From NCBI GenBank assembly GCA_041399085.1, contig JAWKTM010000070.1, forward strand, positions 1 through 38,488: a stretch of DNA of 38,488 nt, read 5' to 3'. How positions within the stretch are numbered: the first letter of the stretch is position 1; every line of letters starts with the position of its first letter. Below are positions 36,949-38,488 of the stretch, one piece after another. Both the position numbers and the translations under genes were made by a program. The notes under the pieces are model-generated. The model was not told the DNA's origin, did no database searches, and was given only the letters and a program-made list of their open reading frames with translations. This stretch comes from JAWKTM01 sp041399085. GTDB taxonomy: Bacteria; Planctomycetota; Planctomycetia; Pirellulales; Pirellulaceae.

Positions 36949-37836
36949 GTGAACCGCCGCCCAACAGACCGGATCGCCGGTCCAGCCGCCCCGTCTCCCG
37001 GAGTTTCCCTCGTGCTGTTAGCCGAACCGCCGCGAACGCAATACGACCTCCATTTCCAAGTGGCCGGGGTGCCCGTGCGCGTGCATCCGCTGTTCTGGTT
37101 AATGGGCGTGATCTTGGGCGCGGGCGGCGGAGGCGACAACGTGGGTGCCCGCGTGCTGATATGGGTCGCCGTCATTTTCATCTCGATCTTGATTCACGAA
37201 CTGGGCCACGCCTTCACAATGCGGCGGTTCGGCGAATCGCCAAAAGTCGTGTTGTACATGATGGGCGGACTTGCCATTTCGGATGGCGGCAGCATTTTCG
37301 CCTCGCGTCACCGCGGTCAACGCTCGACGCTCGAACAGATACTGATTTCCGCGGCTGGCCCCGGCGCCGGATTCGTCTTTGCCATTCTTGTGGCGGCCGT
37401 CATCTATGGACTGCAAGGGCGAATCATCTTCTATCGAACCGACTTCGGGCTGCCCGGATTCTTTGCTTTCTTTCCGGAAGGGAATGTTAATGAGTTCCTC
37501 TGGAGTGCGTTAAATGGATTGCTATATGTCAACATTTTCTGGGGCCTCATGAATTTGCTGCCAGTCTATCCACTAGACGGCGGCCAAATCGCCCAGCAAC
37601 TATTCGTGGCCCATGATTCGTGGAATGGACTGCTACGGTCCCTGTGGTTGTCGGTGATCGTGGGCGGTGCGATCGCGTTCATTGGATTCGCGGTCGCCAA
37701 AGAACCATTCATCGGGATCCTGTTCGGATCGCTCGCCATCTCGTCTTACATGACGATCCAGCAAATCCAAGGCGGCGGCGGATTTGGTGGCGGTTACGGA
37801 GGCGGAGGCAGTTGGGGCGGAGGCCGCGGCTGGTGA
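36949..37836 (+). CDS. Site-2 protease family intramembrane zinc metalloprotease
   Basis: Site-2 proteases cut transmembrane segments of regulators such as anti-sigma factors. The zinc site is visible: HELGH at residues 83-87 in helix ISILIHELGHAF, and Asn202/Asp210 in NLLPVYPLDGGQ, the matching third-ligand motif. Five to six hydrophobic segments surround them. There is no PDZ or CBS domain, so it belongs to the small soluble-domain-free type common in bacteria. The C terminus is a Gly-rich tail (GGGGFGGGYGGGGSWGGGRG). The start is a GTG; a later GTG (near residue 22, before LLAEPPRTQYDL) is also possible. The stop overlaps the next start as GTGA, so the two are translationally coupled. Confidence 0.87.
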   Translation: MNRRPTDRIAGPAAPSPGVSLVLLAEPPRTQYDLHFQVAGVPVRVHPLFWLMGVILGAGGGGDNVGARVLIWVAVIFISILIHELGHAFTMRRFGESPKVVLYMMGGLAISDGGSIFASRHRGQRSTLEQILISAAGPGAGFVFAILVAAVIYGLQGRIIFYRTDFGLPGFFAFFPEGNVNEFLWSALNGLLYVNIFWGLMNLLPVYPLDGGQIAQQLFVAHDSWNGLLRSLWLSVIVGGAIAFIGFAVAKEPFIGILFGSLAISSYMTIQQIQGGGGFGGGYGGGGSWGGGRGW

Positions 37837-38488
37837 GTGCGGCAACGACTGCGATCCGCGAACCGGAACGCCGGGCCGTGATTCTCGGGGCCAGCAACGT
37901 GATCCGCGGCATCTCGGCCGTTGTCGCCACGGCTCAAGCCGCCTCGGGCTCGCCACTGGATTTGATGTTCGCGTGCGGTCACGGGCGCTCTTATGGCCAG
38001 ACCAGTTGCGTGCTCGGCCGGACGCTGCCGGGCATCGTTCCCTGTGGGCTGTGGGACGCCTTTAAGCAACGCCCCGCCGTACCGACTTCGGCGCTACTCA
38101 CGGACGTTGGAAACGACCTGTTATACGATGTATCGGTCTCACAAATTACCGATTGGGTACGGACCTGTTGCGACCGGCTAAGACCCGATTGCGAACGACT
38201 TATCATCACCGAATTGCCGCTGGTTAGCTTGCGGACATTGCAACCGCGCCGGTTCCAACTGATGCGAACCATCCTGTTTCCCAAGTCGCGTCTCTCGTTG
38301 GAACAAGCACTCGACCGAGCCGAACAGTTGAATGCGAACTTGGTTGATTTGGCGAACCAATTCGAGGCCAGTGTGTTGCATCCACGCTCAGAATGGTATG
38401 GATACGACCCGATCCACATTCGCGCGCCGCACTATCAGTCCGCCTGGTCCGAGATCTTGGAAGGGAGTACCGATGCGGAGATCGAGCC
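37833..38488 (+). CDS. SGNH-hydrolase-like protein, 3' end outside window
   Basis: A GTG at 37833 that overlaps the TGA of the protease gene opens a frame of 218 codons with no stop before the window end. The translation has the SGNH blocks in order: ILGASN at residues 17-22 (block I, with GAS in place of the usual GDS and Ser21 as the likely nucleophile), TDVGNDLLYD (block III, G-N-D) and YDPIHIRAP (block V, D-x-x-H). Between them is a Rossmann-like alternation of strands and helices (LIITELPLVSLRTL). It would be a cytoplasmic or membrane-associated esterase or lipase-like enzyme; substrate unknown. The coupled start suggests a joint role with the protease, but this is inference. Confidence 0.75.
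   Translation, partial: MSAATTAIREPERRAVILGASNVIRGISAVVATAQAASGSPLDLMFACGHGRSYGQTSCVLGRTLPGIVPCGLWDAFKQRPAVPTSALLTDVGNDLLYDVSVSQITDWVRTCCDRLRPDCERLIITELPLVSLRTLQPRRFQLMRTILFPKSRLSLEQALDRAEQLNANLVDLANQFEASVLHPRSEWYGYDPIHIRAPHYQSAWSEILEGSTDAEIE

Overview
The window looks like chromosomal DNA from a planctomycete, probably of the Pirellula/Blastopirellula type. This rests on marker families rather than a search: a DUF1501 Tat-exported protein, a DUF1559 pseudopilin with its companion lipoprotein, a PVC-type multi-haem cytochrome c beside an NHL-like propeller protein, a secreted PQQ-like propeller, a very large secreted beta-helix protein with choice-of-anchor Q ends, and a CehA/McbA metallohydrolase. 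Codon use is fairly uniform, with a G/C bias at third positions that creates long antisense shadow ORFs. I saw no tRNA, rRNA, CRISPR array, transposase or integrase.

Layout. 1-5.5 kb (minus): uvrB, then a six-haem cytochrome and an exported propeller protein cut by the window edge. 5.9-10 kb (plus): a pseudopilin, a DUF1501 protein, a zinc-ribbon membrane protein carrying a degenerate HExxH-like site, and a TPR membrane protein. 10.2-14.5 kb (plus): clpC (broken by two indels), a strong terminator, then def-fmt. 14.7-19.6 kb: a CehA-like hydrolase (minus), about 1.1 kb with a decayed repeat-bearing reading frame, a small family protein (plus) and pepF (minus). 20-22 kb: a TPR-sulfotransferase fusion. 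22-27.6 kb (minus): one 5.5-kb gene for a two-module beta-helix protein, now split over several frames. 27.8-30.1 kb: fabH (minus), a four-helix membrane protein and a tiny coiled-coil protein (plus). 30.3-31.6 kb (minus): DUF1559 plus lipoprotein, both frame-disrupted. 31.9-35.3 kb: a Tat-exported polysaccharide pyruvyl transferase-like protein, a lipoprotein, a hairpin-forming repeat element, a YbaK-type deacylase and a DUF2007 protein. 35.4-38.5 kb: a PQQ-like propeller (minus), then a site-2 protease translationally coupled to an SGNH-hydrolase-like protein that runs off the end.

Functionally this is mixed housekeeping (uvrB, clpC, def, fmt, fabH, pepF) interleaved with planctomycete-specific exported proteins. 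I found no convincing new defence or mobile system. The most striking signal is that several genes (clpC, the beta-helix gene, DUF1559, its lipoprotein, and perhaps a repeat gene near 16.8 kb) keep family-like protein sequence while hopping between frames, often at homopolymer runs. That pattern fits uncorrected sequencing indels better than gene decay, and it should be settled before any of these genes is called a pseudogene.
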